A stretch of DNA of 64,000 nt from Glebionis coronaria (Eukaryota > Streptophyta > Magnoliopsida > Asterales > Asteraceae), in assembly GCA_025667525.1 (NCBI GenBank), contig CM046877.1, positions 30,577,255 to 30,641,254 of the forward strand. The letters are read 5' to 3'. Of the stretch, positions 1 to 11,312 are shown one piece after another; within the stretch, counting starts at the first letter, position 1; every line of letters begins with the position of its first letter. The notes under the pieces are model-generated. The model was not told the DNA's origin, did no database searches, and saw nothing but the letters and a program-made list of their open reading frames with translations. The translations under genes and the position numbers were made by a program.

Positions 1-760
1 CGAAATGTATTTCTAATTTTCGATTTAATTTACTTTTTATATATATTATGATTTAAATTTTTTTATATATCCAATCATATTTCGTTCTAGCATTTTTCAT
101 AAATGCATGATACAACTGGGCAAAATGTCATCAATCTTAGCAAAAAGTTTATGTTCGTTAGGCAATAATATCAACTAGAAGTACAAATGATTGAGTTACA
201 TTTTTATACTCCAGGCATGAAAAAGAAAGATTATATTGATTAGTCCTATAAAGCCAAATTTATTGTTCATGAGATAAAAAGTACGAAATTCAAAAACTTA
301 AATATTGTGAGTAAAGTTACGTGCAACGATGTATTGGTCGACCGAGGACGATCGAGTCGTAATCGATCGACACCGTTGCGGCGATGGAGTCCTTTCGGTC
401 GATCGCCACAACTCGATCTCAGGTTCGATCGGTTTGGAAACGAAGAAAAGGAAAAAGAAAATTGATTTTCTAGCCGTTGGGTTTGAATTTAAAAAAAAAT
501 AAATTTTAACCTTTTACCCTTATAATATCAACTATTTCTACCTATTTTTTCACACAATAAATTCAAACTTCTCAATCAAAACAAAAACTATCCAACAAGA
601 GAACCCTCAAAAACAAAACCCCGAAATTTCGAGTTCCTCAACAAACCGTTCCCCATGTGACGCCGGATAAGACTTTTCGATTATCCAGCGTGCCACCTAA
701 CTTCCGGTTTAGACCCGCCAGATTTAGAACCTTATACTAACAAGTTGACCCTTATATAGG
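1..760. other. AT-rich flank without a recognisable gene
   Basis: No reading frame of note on either strand. A GC-richer patch at about 320-440 carries several cgatcg/gatcgatcg words. It is followed by pyrimidine-rich sequence (520-640) that resembles the 5' leader of a transposon or gene, but I cannot link it to any coding sequence. Confidence 0.4.
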
Positions 761-1015
761 TTTATTATGATATAACGTAGTAATAAACTTACATAAGCCA
801 ATAAGACTACAAATAAGCATAAAAAATTGGGGTTTTTGGCATATAAACCGAAATTTGGCTTATTTTTTGCTTATATAACATAAGCCCCAATTTTGTGGCT
901 TATTTTGAGACTTAAAGGCTTATATAAGTTTGTCACCATAAGTCTTCAAATAAACCACAAAATTAGGCTTATGTTGGGCTTACCTTATACAAGCCAAACC
1001 AAACACCCCTAAATA
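760..1015. repeat. MITE-like fragment with a 38-bp-arm hairpin
   Basis: The right edge reads, on the minus strand, aggggtgtttggtttggctt, the typical terminus of plant hAT/Harbinger-type miniature elements. Inside it, 877-975 is a foldback: aacataagcc..ttttgtggcttatttt on the left pairs with aaataaaccacaaaatt..ggcttatgtt on the right around a loop near 920-935. The left terminus is not resolved, so only a fragment is claimed. Confidence 0.45.
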
Positions 1016-1024
1016 GAAAACATG

Positions 1025-1749
<725 letters not shown>

Positions 1750-2089
1750 TATATATATATATACTTGAAACTAACAAGTTTACCCTTAATACTACAAAGC
1801 TAAAACTTTTTTAACTCAACAATGGAACCTTTGTGGAGCTTGTTTAATATAACAATCTCATCAGCAAATAAACCAAACTATCTATAAGAACCATCAGATA
1901 ACACAACCAAGTACCATTGCTTGTCATTTCTAGAACGTATCAGATGAGTGAGATGAGTATGAATATCAGTCACTTGAAGCACCAGATTATTGGAGATACA
2001 TTTATGGGTCAGTATTTTTGGTGTTGCGCCTGAGGTAAGATTTACAGCCATTGTTTTTTTTATTTTGACTAAATGAAATGAAAGACTAA

Positions 2090-2495
2090 GGGCCCGTTTG
2101 GTTTGAAGTCGGATTTTACTTTGGGTGTGGGTTTATAAAGTAGGAGGTTTAGAATTTGGTAGAATTTGAGTTTAAATTTGGGTTTTGATAAGAGAGAAAT
2201 ACTAAAAATAATATTTTAAATATAAATAAAACAAATATACATAAATTTTATTGTTTAAAAGGAAATTAAAATCAAAATGTGTGATTGAGATTCATGCATG
2301 ACCCACGTGATAGGAAAAAAACAAGAAATGTCAATAAGGAAATTTCTAAAGGAGGCAAATAAACTTGGATTTATATACGGAAAATTTTTGTCACTCAAGC
2401 CAAACTTTGGGGCCCACTTTATCAGTCAAACATATTATTTTATATTGTATGGTTTTTATCCCAAAGGTGTCTAACCTTGGATACCAAATGCACCC
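2090..2495. mobile_element. PIF/Harbinger (Tourist-like) MITE
   Basis: A 406-bp element with imperfect terminal inverted repeats: gggcccgtttggttt on the left and gggtgcatttggtat on the minus strand at the right. It is flanked by TAA at 2087-2089 and 2496-2498, the 3-bp TWA target duplication characteristic of PIF/Harbinger. No transposase. The small frame that starts at 2477 straddles the right end and is not a gene. Confidence 0.75.
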
Positions 2496-3049
2496 TAATG
2501 TTTTTTACTGTGTTTCATAAATGTAAAAAAGCCCATAGAAAAGCGAGACAAGTTGGTGCGATGAAGTGGAATGAGGTGACTTTACACTGTCATTTTGACA
2601 ACAATTCTCGAGGAATAAATTATCAATTGCCAAGCGCATTAAAGTCGTTTTGGTTTGCTCAAGTAAAAAAAAATGTTTTAAGTGGTTTGGTAAAAATGTT
2701 ACTTCAAACTGCATTTGATTATTTGTGCATATAAAATTATAAGAAGTGTAATTATTTACATTGTGACGGATGACAAATGAACAACGAGTTGTGTCGATTG
2801 CAAAACTAATTTTATGAAAAATCATATTTGTCTATCTAAAGCTTATAATATTACTGTTCATAACTCGTTGAACTTTATTAAGTAGCTTGATCTTATGTAA
2901 AAGAAAACTAAATGTATCAAATGAGAAAAGAATAAACACATGTTGATTTTCAATGCATGTTTTCTCGTATTTATTCACTTTTAACATGCTTTGTTGGTTA
3001 AAAAAACTTGGTATGGTGAACTTGTTTGGGTTACAAGCTTGAGGGTGGG

Positions 3050-3534
3050 TGTTGAAAGTTATGCCTTTAGTGACACAAGCTTGTAACTTGGAGTACTAAG
3101 AGGTAAATATGTTTTGCCTAATACTATTTTGTGTTGTTTTTGTAAGTCTTACTTGTGTAGGTACCTAGTTGCAATTTGTTGGTATATAAGGATAGGGGTT
3201 GGTGGTTGAGCTCATTATCTCTCTCGTTTACACACCACATTGTAATTATTCTCTCTCAATTAGGGTTTCGAGTTTGGTTTCATTCAGTTTCATCCAGTTC
3301 TTGCTAAGATCATCTTGATCTTATTTCTTTTGGTTATTAGAGTTTGTAAGTGTAAGTGGTTATATAATTTGGTAGAACTACCTAGTGGGGACTATCTTGA
3401 TTTCTCATTGTATTTGTTTGATGAGTATCCGTATTGGGGACTCATCTCTTTGTGTATATTGTTATAATAAAACATAATCACAAAAAGGTGGTTGGTTGTG
3501 TGATTCATACTTCATATTGTTGTTTTTGATATCA
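3050..3534 (+). mobile_element. Ty1/copia 3' LTR (solo or truncated element)
   Basis: A purine tract gagggtggg (3041-3049) directly precedes TGTTGAAAGTTATG at 3050. The preceding caagcttgagggtgggtgtt matches the common 3' end of copia polyproteins running into the 3' LTR. The repeat contains a TATA box (tatataag, 3183-3190), a ctctctc-rich leader and AATAAA at 3467-3472, and ends at ...tttgatatca. No 5' LTR, primer-binding site or pol is visible upstream, so this is the remnant of a decayed copy. The right boundary is tentative. Confidence 0.65.
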
Positions 3535-3896
3535 TTTTTACAACGAATAAACCTTTTTAATATACATAATACATTTAACAAACTAGCATGATATCCGTGT
3601 AATGTGACAATGAGTTCTTAGTGATTACTTTCTTGGCCAAAAAATAATTACATATTTACCCATCAAGTTTGTATTTAAATTAATATTAAATTTATAAAAA
3701 AAATGAACCAAAATAAAATAAACCCACTAGAAATAAAAAGACTAGAATTTGATAAAAATATGCCAGAATGAAGCGTAAGTTATAGAGAACACAATTTTAC
3801 AAAATATGATGAAATTAAATCATGAGAAAAATAAAAAATGAAAAATATGTCGATTTATAAATAAAAGTTATTTTACTAATAGTTTGTTAGAAAAAT

Positions 3897-4677
3897 GAGT
3901 AAACTACAAAATACATTATTGTGGTTTGCATTTTTTACACAATACATTCCTCGCTGAAAGTATTGACATTATACATCACTCGTTAGGCAAACGTTTGCCA
4001 CAATACATCCCTCGGGACTAACGATGCAAATATTTTTCGTTATCTTCTGACAAGGGATGTATTCTGCGAAGAGAATTTAATTTTTTCAAAAAAAAAATTT
4101 TCTTTTCAATTTTTTTGAAAATAAAAATATTTTTAAATTTTAAATTGTTTAAGCATTTAAATTAATTTTTTTAAATATTTTATTATAAAATAGATTTTTA
4201 TCTTTTTAAAAATTAAAAAAATGTTTAAAATTTTCCGTCTTTTCTTAGATAAAAGTACATTTTTTTAAGATAAAAGTTTTAAAATATTTGTACCTTTTAA
4301 AATTTATTTTATTTTAAAAGTTAAAACATTTTATTTTATCTTAAAAAGATAAAATATTTAAATAATTTTAAATATTTTATTTTTTTAAAGAAAAACGTCT
4401 AATTTAAAATTTTAAAACATTTAGAACTGTAAAACCCTGCAATAAAAAATAACTAAATGCTTTCCTTTCGAAAAATTAAACTTCTGAATGTTAAAACATT
4501 TTTTTTTAAAATTAGACGTTTTTCTTTTATTTATTTTTTAAAAATTGTTTAATATTTTTATCTTTTTTTTAAGATAAAAGTATATTTTTTAACTTTTAAA
4601 AAAAATAAAATTTAAAACATATAAATATCTTATAACTTTTATCTTATGTATTGCGAAAGATGTGTTGTAGTTTACTC
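3897..4677. mobile_element. AT-rich TIR element (MITE-like, 781 bp)
   Basis: The termini are inverted repeats: gagtaaactacaaaatacat at the left, and on the minus strand gagtaaactacaacacatct at the right. The interior is almost entirely A/T with many ttttaaaatt-type words and no reading frame. No convincing target duplication was seen, so the superfamily is open. Confidence 0.6.
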
Positions 4678-5265
4678 GAAAAAAAATATATAAATGAGAT
4701 CAATTAGATAAAGTATGATTTAATTGCTCAAATCACAAATATTTATCTTAATTTTTGGTTTGGAGTTAAGTTGGAGTAAGAATCAGAGTATATATTTAGG
4801 TTTGAATTTAAGATCGGCATTAGAATGATAATATACAAGTGTGTTTGTTAAAACGATTTGTACATGTGAGCAGTAGCTGTGTACAGTTATTCTTACAGCT
4901 AACCACACATTTTATAAAACTCATCGAAAGAAACATTGTAAAATTAGTCTTTCTAGAAAATAGCATCGCTCATTGCTTATTTTACGAAACGACCAATAAA
5001 AAGCAAATCGCTCATCGCTCTTTTTGTCAAAAACTCAAACATACACCTTTAGTATAGATGATTAAAAAGCTCGATAATAACTCGAGTCAAGCGGTGGCGG
5101 AGCTAAACAAGACTTTTTGAGAGTATCAACGGTGTTGTTGGAAGGCTAAATATCCCTTCAGAATCATACTATATAGTTTCTCTAAAAGAGCCCAATTGAG
5201 TTTGTAATTATAACGGATTCCTACTAAGAAAATTATAATAACATCATAACAATAGTAATTTATAG
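4678..5265. other. Spacer upstream of TBP, possible MITE inside
   Basis: No gene. About 4838-5052 starts with gtgtgtttgtt and ends with aaactcaaacatacacc; the ends are weakly inverted and the piece may be a degraded hAT-like MITE. The rest is unremarkable 5' flank of the TBP gene. Confidence 0.35.
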
Positions 5266-5269
5266 ATTT

Positions 5270-5360
5270 GCCCATTTCCGAAAAGCCCAAAAAGCCCAAT
5301 AAGGCCCACAAAAAGCCCAATAAAGCCCATAAAAAGCCCAGTAAGGCCCACTAAAGCCCA
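5270..5360. promoter_or_regulatory. Nine GCCCA boxes in helical phase (site II-like)
   Basis: GCCCA starts at 5270, 5285, 5294, 5304, 5315, 5325, 5336, 5346 and 5356. The last eight are spaced 9-11 bp apart, about one DNA turn, and two are extended to GGCCCA. Such TGGGC(C/T) elements are known in plants as site II motifs, bound by TCP factors and common in promoters of housekeeping genes. The cluster ends about 20-55 bp upstream of the TATA motifs of TBP. The binding role is inferred; the array is also a 10-11-bp minisatellite. Confidence 0.6.
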
Positions 5361-5381
5361 ATAACTCACCAACCGCCTGAC

Positions 5382-5423
5382 CTATATATACATCTTGATC
5401 GTTTACCCCCTGACCTATATATA
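5382..5423 (+). promoter_or_regulatory. Duplicated TATA module of the TBP promoter
   Basis: The block cctgacctatatatac occurs twice, about 33 bp apart (TATA at 5382-5390 and 5416-5423). A start site 25-35 bp below the second TATA would fall near 5445-5460, in pyrimidine-rich cattcatcgcatctcatc. That gives a 5' UTR of about 180 bp containing a long oligo-A tract (5569-5591). TBP presumably binds its own promoter. Confidence 0.6.
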
Positions 5424-5636
5424 CCCCCAATTCATTCATCGCATCTCATCAACACATATATAAATCCCCTCTTTTCAAATCTCATTCCCTCAATCCCACC
5501 AACACAAATTCTCCCGATCTTAATTTATCAGATTCGAACTTGAATTCCAATTTTATAAACACCCAACAAAAAAAAAAAAAAAAAAAAAAAATTTACAAAC
5601 CCTAATTTTTTTTTAATTTTTTTAATTTATATAAAA

Positions 5637-8600
5637 ATGATGATGGGTGAAAGCAGTAGAGTGATGGGTGAAGGGAGTGAACCTATTGATCCTGTTAGGC
5701 ATCCTTCTGGGATTGTCCCTACGCTTCAGTAAGTTTACGCTGTTTTCGCGCTTTTTTGGGATGGTGTTTGGGTTATTTGGGTATGGGTTTTTAGGGATTA
5801 GCATGTGTTTTGGTTTGTTATGGTTAATTTATCAGCTTTTTAGGAATTAGCTTTTTTAGGGGGTGTTTGGCCTTGTGTTACGCCATTTTACCCTCTTTTT
5901 TAAGAGGGTGTTTGGCATATTAGGTATGCATTTGTAGGAATTAGCTCTTGTTTTGAGATGGGTTTTGGTTGGTTATGATTAAGATGTTGTCTTTTTAGGA
6001 ATTAGCTCTTTTTTAAGGGGCGTTTGGCATTGTGTTATGCCATTTTACCACCTTTTTTAAGGTGTTTGGCTTAGTGGGTATGGGGTTATAGTATTTAGCT
6101 CCTGTTTTGAGATCAACCCAAATCACCAAACTATCAAAATCCTTTCTTCCTTTTTACTTGTAATAACCCTTGATTATATAAAACAAGTTCACTTTATGAA
6201 TTTGAGCTTTAAAAAAATCAACAATGATGGGGTTTTGGTTGGTTATGATTAATTTATCATATTTTTAGGAATTAGCTCATTTTTAGGGGGTGTTTGGCCT
6301 TGTGTTACGCCATTTTACACGCTTTTTTAAGATGGGTGTTTGGCTTAGTGGGTATGGATTTATAGAATTTAGCTCTTTTTTGGTTGGTTATGATAAATTT
6401 GTCATCTTTTTTTGTAGGGGGTGTTTGGCCTTGTGGTTTAGGAGTTATTATTGTGGCTAGGAGAGTTTTAACGCACGGTGGTGTATGATGTGGTGGTGGG
6501 GTTTAGGAGTGTTTGGTGTTCGTTTTCTAAAGGGGGTGTTTTGAATTATGGTTTAGAAAGCGATTATTATCTGATAGGGTGATGATTTGTCGCGATTATG
6601 GTTGTGGTTGTTGATGATAAAGTTATCTGTCTTTTTGTAATTGTGATGATGATGATCAAGTTTTTAGCTTGTTTATGTTTGCAATAGTTAATATATCGGA
6701 TTTTTATTGTTCTGATAAATTAAAACATAAGGGTTTTGTAGTTCTGATCATCAAAGCATAAGCGTTTTGTAGTTTTGATAATCAAAATGTGTGCGTTTTG
6801 TAGTTCTGACTATCAAAACGTGATGGTTTTGTAGTTCTGACCATCAAAAGTTGAGGGTTTTGTAGTTCTGACCATCAAAACGTGAGCGTCTTGTAGTTCT
6901 GATCATTAAAATGTGAGCGTCTTGTAGTTCTGACCATCAAAACGTGAACGTTTTGTAGTTTTGATCATTAAAACGTAAGCGTTTTGTAGTTTGGTGATTT
7001 GTTGTGACTATGGGTTGTGATTATTGATGATAAAGTTACCGTTTTTATGTACTTACTATCATAAGATAGTTTATTAGCTTTTTCATCTTGTGATAATTGG
7101 TTAATTAGCTTTTAGTACTTGCGACGCGACGATTTGATTATCAGCCAGTTGAAGCTGTATTAATGATCAAGCTATTACAATATCTTTTTTTAGCTTCTGG
7201 TGATAAATTTTTCAGCTTTTTAATGTTGTGGTTAACATTCCCTACTAGTGGTTATTCTTTCCAGGCCATTTGTTTTTGACAGCTTAAACTAGACCCCACT
7301 TTCGATTAGATAGGTTTCGGTCTTAATCAAGATAGGTTAAGGGCTCGGAACGGTCGGTAGCTACTTAGTCTCATCCGAGAGTCTAATCTCCTTGTACTGC
7401 TTTTTTTTCTTTTTCAAAGAAAAAAGGTCGATTTAGGCTCCTTCCCTTCCACCGCATAGCTGCGGTCGCAGGTACTACGAGCCCTCTGTCCCACGCATTT
7501 AACCGGTTCACGTGGTTCACCGGTTCAACCGAAAACTCTTGCTTTTTGGTGTTGGCTGCTAATAATGAATCTCTTTTTATTTTGTTGTGATAAAAAACCG
7601 AGAACCTTGGAGTTTTGGTAGTTAATTTATGATGTTGTGATGATACAAGTGTAGGCTTTCTGTTGGTTGTGGTATCAGATAATTAGATGATTGAGTGGTT
7701 ACAAGTTTTGGCTATGCACTAATGAGATAATCGTATTACCTCCTGTTGCAACTGCATACAAAACTGGTTTTGCGAACAGATCATTTGAAATAACTAGATA
7801 ATGAGATTGTTGGTTTATTATACATAAAACAGCTGAAAGTTGAAACCGATTATTTGCAAGTGCAAACACGTTGTAAAGATAGTAATTACTTCTAAAGCAA
7901 TGTGTTGTGAAGATAGTAATCAATTTAAAAACGCAGAGCCAAACACCCCTTTAGGAAGTAGTTTGTGGAGGTGTCATCTCATCTCGTTGTAGAGCATATT
8001 GCCAAATAGAATTGCAATAGCATAATGTTATATAATCACAAATTTTTGAATCTTGAAATCTAACGCATAATGTATCGTCCGGCATATATGTAAATGCATC
8101 TTTTCGTTTGTTGCTCTTGTGATATCTGTAACCTTGCAGCTTTCTAGATGATAGTGTTTTGGATTTAAGCGTGTTCTGATCATATGTGGATTCTATTACA
8201 CTTGTAGAAATATAGTGTCTACTGTCAATCTGGACTGCAAATTGGTTTTGAAGGACATCGCGTTACAGGCTCGAAATGCAGAATACAACCCGAAGGTATG
8301 CTTGTATTAACAATTTATCTTTTGGGTTTCTACTGTCATATTTCATTGATGTGATTTTAGAATCTGATTTCCTTCCTCCTATTAATGACATCCGTATAAA
8401 TGATTGTTCTTTTTGTGTACTGCAGCGTTTTGCTGCTGTTATTATGAGGATAAGAGATCCAAAAACGACAGCGTTGATTTTTGCTTCTGGGAAGATGGTG
8501 AGTTTTCTTTTTAACGCGGTTTGTTTTAAAGCTGCCATATGATTATCTGAATATCAAAACTATAGTAACTATTTTAGCGTTGAACTTGATTCGCCTGTAC

Positions 8601-9520
8601 AATGCAAGACACTTCATGAATCACATGTGTAATCTTTTTTATGGTATCTTGTTTTTTCAGGTGTGCACTGGTGCGAAAAGTGAACAATCATCAAAACTGG
8701 CAGCAAGAAAGGTACATTAATATTGCAAAAAAATCGTTTGGTACTAAAATGCAGAATTTTTAGAAACACCTTGTTATAAAACAAGCACATAATACTGCTA
8801 TTACTGTGCTTAAAGACTTCATTTATGTTCTCAGTATGCGCGAATCATACAGAAACTGGGTTTCCCAGCAAAATTTAAGGTAAGACACTCCCGCTCTGGT
8901 GTTCTTTGCTTCTATACATGGTATTTTGTTACTTAGACATAGTGTTTTTGGTATACGATTGTAGGATTTCAAGATCCAGAACATAGTCGCATCATGTGAT
9001 GTCAAATTTCCCATTAGACTCGAAGGACTTGCATACTCTCATGGTGCTTTCTCAAGTGTAAGTTCACCTTTGAGTTTGTATGATTCACTAAACAAACTCA
9101 ACTCAATGTTTTATGGGTCTGTAAATTTTCTTTTCGTTAATAATTTGATGCGATGGATTGGTGGTATAGTATGAGCCTGAACTATTCCCTGGATTGATTT
9201 ACCGGATGAAGCAACCTAAAATCGTGTTGCTCATTTTTGTTTCCGGGAAAATTGTTCTTACCGGTGCTAAGGTGAGTTGACTCAATCTTGGTCATTATTG
9301 ATTGTTAGCATATAGCCCTTTACTCCTTTTGGGTGTGCAATACAGGTCAGAGATGAAACCTACACTGCCTTTGAGAATATATATCCCGTGCTGACTGAGT
9401 TTAAAAAGACTCAACAATGGTATGTCATTTTTTCTGCAAACTTGAACCATGTGATCTCATTTTCCCCTTGTCTTGTGCCAAGAACATGCTCTGATCTGGG
9501 CATTTAAATGGTTATGCAGA
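5637..9520 (+). CDS. TBP: TATA-box-binding protein (TBP), nine exons
   Basis: General transcription factor that binds and bends the TATA box and nucleates preinitiation complexes in the nucleus. Exons: 5637-5728, 8208-8295, 8426-8497, 8661-8711, 8835-8879, 8965-9057, 9170-9271, 9346-9419, then 9520 onward. All junctions are GT..AG and the frame closes exactly: 618 nt, 205 residues, against about 200 for Arabidopsis TBP. The N-terminal 25 or so residues are variable. The saddle then consists of two direct repeats, about residues 31-107 and 121-197. The four DNA-intercalating phenylalanines are present at 62, 79, 153 and 170, each 5 above the Arabidopsis numbers. Conserved blocks include [28 protein letters not shown] and [20 protein letters not shown]. 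The first of three consecutive ATGs (5637, 5640, 5643) was taken as start. The stop is split: TG ends exon 8 and A begins exon 9. Intron 1 is long (2,479 bp); the others are 74-163 bp. Residues 44 (Val) and 47 (Asp) differ from the usual plant Asp and Ala. Confidence 0.96.
5755..6450. repeat. Diverged tandem repeats in TBP intron 1
   Basis: The phrase gggtgtttggccttgtgtta, followed by gccattttac..tttttaag..ggtgtttggc and a tail with aattagctc and ttggttatgatta, recurs in variant form near 5860, 6018, 6289 and 6419, with a partial copy near 5758. Unit size is roughly 130-270 bp. The ggtgtttggc core resembles MITE termini, so the units may derive from a transposon. Confidence 0.6.
6715..6990. 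repeat. 31-bp minisatellite in TBP intron 1
   Basis: About nine copies of a roughly 31-bp unit built on gttttgtagttctgatcatc followed by aaaacgtgagc, with point differences between copies. The corresponding place in the TBP pseudogene (31965-32020) has only two or three copies, so copy number changed after or during the duplication. Confidence 0.8.
7260..7560. other. Possible insertion within TBP intron 1
   Basis: GC-richer than the rest of the intron, with a pyrimidine tract followed by its near-complement (gcttttttttctttttc / gaaaaaaggtcg). It lies inside about 460 bp that are absent from the pseudogene, between attaatgatcaa (7160) and gttgtgatgatacaagtgtaggc (7630). Either an insertion here or a deletion there; no family recognised. 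Confidence 0.35.
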
Positions 9521-9736
9521 TATCATAGTTGGGATGGTACAAAAAAATCCCGTTTCCGGAAAGTATTGAAGGAAAGCTACAGAACTGTTAAGTTATGTCC
9601 ATGAAAAAATATCCACACGGAAAAGTCGTGTAATTTCGAACTGGCATCTTAGTGCTATTCGATGTTTTGGTAGAAAGTAGGTTTTTCCATTCGTTACAAT
9701 GTTTTGCAGAATTATTGGGCTCTTTTAAAGAGCTTG

Positions 9737-9742
9737 AATAAA
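9737..9742 (+). terminator. Polyadenylation signal of TBP (AATAAA)
   Basis: AATAAA lies about 217 bp below the stop codon in otherwise non-coding T-rich sequence, a usual distance for a plant 3' UTR. The 3' end itself cannot be read from sequence alone. Confidence 0.5.
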
Positions 9743-10017
9743 ATGGACACTTATGTTTGTCAATCATGTTCCTTAGAACTGAAGTTTAATAGTGTTCAGT
9801 GAATCTTTGTCCTTGAAAGTTTAAAGTTGTGATATCGGTTCTTATCTTTGCAAAGAATAGCACCAATAGTCACCCTTTAAAGTATCAGGGATGATTAGAT
9901 GCAATTTTCGCCAAATCACAAGGACTATCAGTGTTATGATGGCGAACTATGATGTCTGTATTTCATAAGGTTAGGTTAAGTTCATACTACTAGTTAACTA
10001 TCTTATCTTATCTTACT

Positions 10018-10453
10018 TCTTACTATATTATAAAGCATTTGGGACTTTTGTAACAAACTTTTTTTTGGCTGAATTTTAAGACTTTTTCACTTAATATATG
10101 AATCAAGTTGTTAAATATATATCTTTCTCTTAACAACCTTTTATAACAACTTTTTGTAACAAACTTTTGTAACAATATATTAAAATAACATCTTTAATTT
10201 TGAGATAAAATATTATTTTCATAATCTAAATTCATCATATTTTCAAAAATTTTGTGCTTTTTAATTCTATATCAATTTCGTTAAATTTTATTAACTTTTT
10301 TTATTTCCTTTTTTAGCGGGTTTATTTTGCTTTAACTTTTTTACCATTTTAAATTAATGTAAATACGAACTTGATAGGTAAAATAGTAACATTTGTTTGC
10401 TTCAAAAATCGCCATTAAGTACCCGCCGCCGCTTTGCGCGGGCACTGTACTAG
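10018..10453 (+). mobile_element. Non-autonomous Helitron (about 436 bp)
   Basis: The 5' end TCTTACTATATTATAAAGC matches the common plant Helitron start TC..TACTATATTATAAAG. The 3' end has a GC-rich hairpin (stem cccgc / gcggg at 10422-10441) followed by ..gtaCTAG and then T (CTAG at 10450-10453), as Helitrons require. The interior is AT-rich with no Rep/helicase. The exact 5' base is uncertain by a few positions. Confidence 0.7.
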
Positions 10454-10552
10454 TGATTTCTAACACATTAAAATCCATAGTGTTGTGAGACTTGAAATCG
10501 TGTCCTGCATCTACTCAACAACCTAACATTAAATAACCGTAACCTTAGCTAA

Positions 10553-10687
10553 CCAAAGGTCTCTTGGCTTAGCGGTATTTGAGTGGCTCTCTAACCTCAA
10601 GGTTGTGAGTTCAAGTCTCGGTGGAGACACGTGAGATAAAAATTGTGAGATAATTAGTGTGAGTTGTAAAAATTGACGTTCTAAAAA
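10553..10687 (+). mobile_element. tRNA-derived SINE with 18-bp target duplication
   Basis: The head resembles a tRNA with pol III promoter boxes: A box tggcttagcggta (10565-10577) and B box gttcaagtctc (10609-10619). The body ends gacgttctaaaaaaa. It is flanked by a perfect 18-bp direct repeat aaccgtaaccttagctaa at 10535-10552 and 10688-10705, the hallmark of LINE-mediated retroposition. No coding capacity. Confidence 0.9.
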
Positions 10688-10705
10688 AACCGTAACCTTA
10701 GCTAA

Positions 10706-11300
10706 ACTCAACTGGATGTGACTTAACAAGAAAAGCAAAATAAACACATTATGCCCGTGAGTCTGTGAGGGTTAAGTTAACTACATGTAAGACTTAAAAC
10801 TGACCTAGACCAGATCAACCTAAACTGGATCAAACAATTTTGGTCAGGTCTTTAGTCAGGAGTTTTGTACAATTTCGATCCTCTGTCCGATTCAGTTCGA
10901 TTTTACCAAAAATCTCGTCGGTTATACCTAGCAGGACAGGACCGGATCAGACCGAGGATTGAACTGGACCTGACCAACCGAACCGGTTTGGTCCGATCTT
11001 TGTTATGGGTTTCAAACCATTTCGATCCTCAATCTGATTCGATCTTAGCCGGTCCGGTCCGAACCCAATGTTGAGCCCTACTACTTATCTATTCAATCTA
11101 TCAGCACATATGTTATATAAAAAAGTTTAAAAAAGTTGTTTTGAGATTACCGATGCGTTCTTAAGATTTAGGCCCCGTTAGGTTCGTTGTAATCCAATTT
11201 AATTGGATGTAATTGTAATTCGATTACATTACATATAAGGTGTTTGGTTCACATAATGAAAGGAATTGTAATTCACTTTACATTACACTAGACGACTTTC
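10706..11300. other. Spacer with MITE debris
   Basis: No gene. About 10800-11080 is rich in gatccggtccggt-type words seen in some plant MITEs. At 11171 ggccccgttaggttcg resembles a Harbinger-type terminus, and ggtgtttggttc at 11240 may be another; the matching ends are not resolved. Confidence 0.35.
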
Positions 11301-11312
11301 AACGATCGATGA

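Noticed and set aside
5622..5850. Two 60-codon frames on opposite strands over the TBP start
   Set aside because: They overlap TBP exon 1 and its intron in other frames and have no homology or splice logic of their own.
10553..10687. A tRNA gene (also 24444-24540)
   Set aside because: Pol III boxes are present but the cloverleaf is not closed. The sequences continue into an A-tailed body flanked by target duplications, so they are SINEs.
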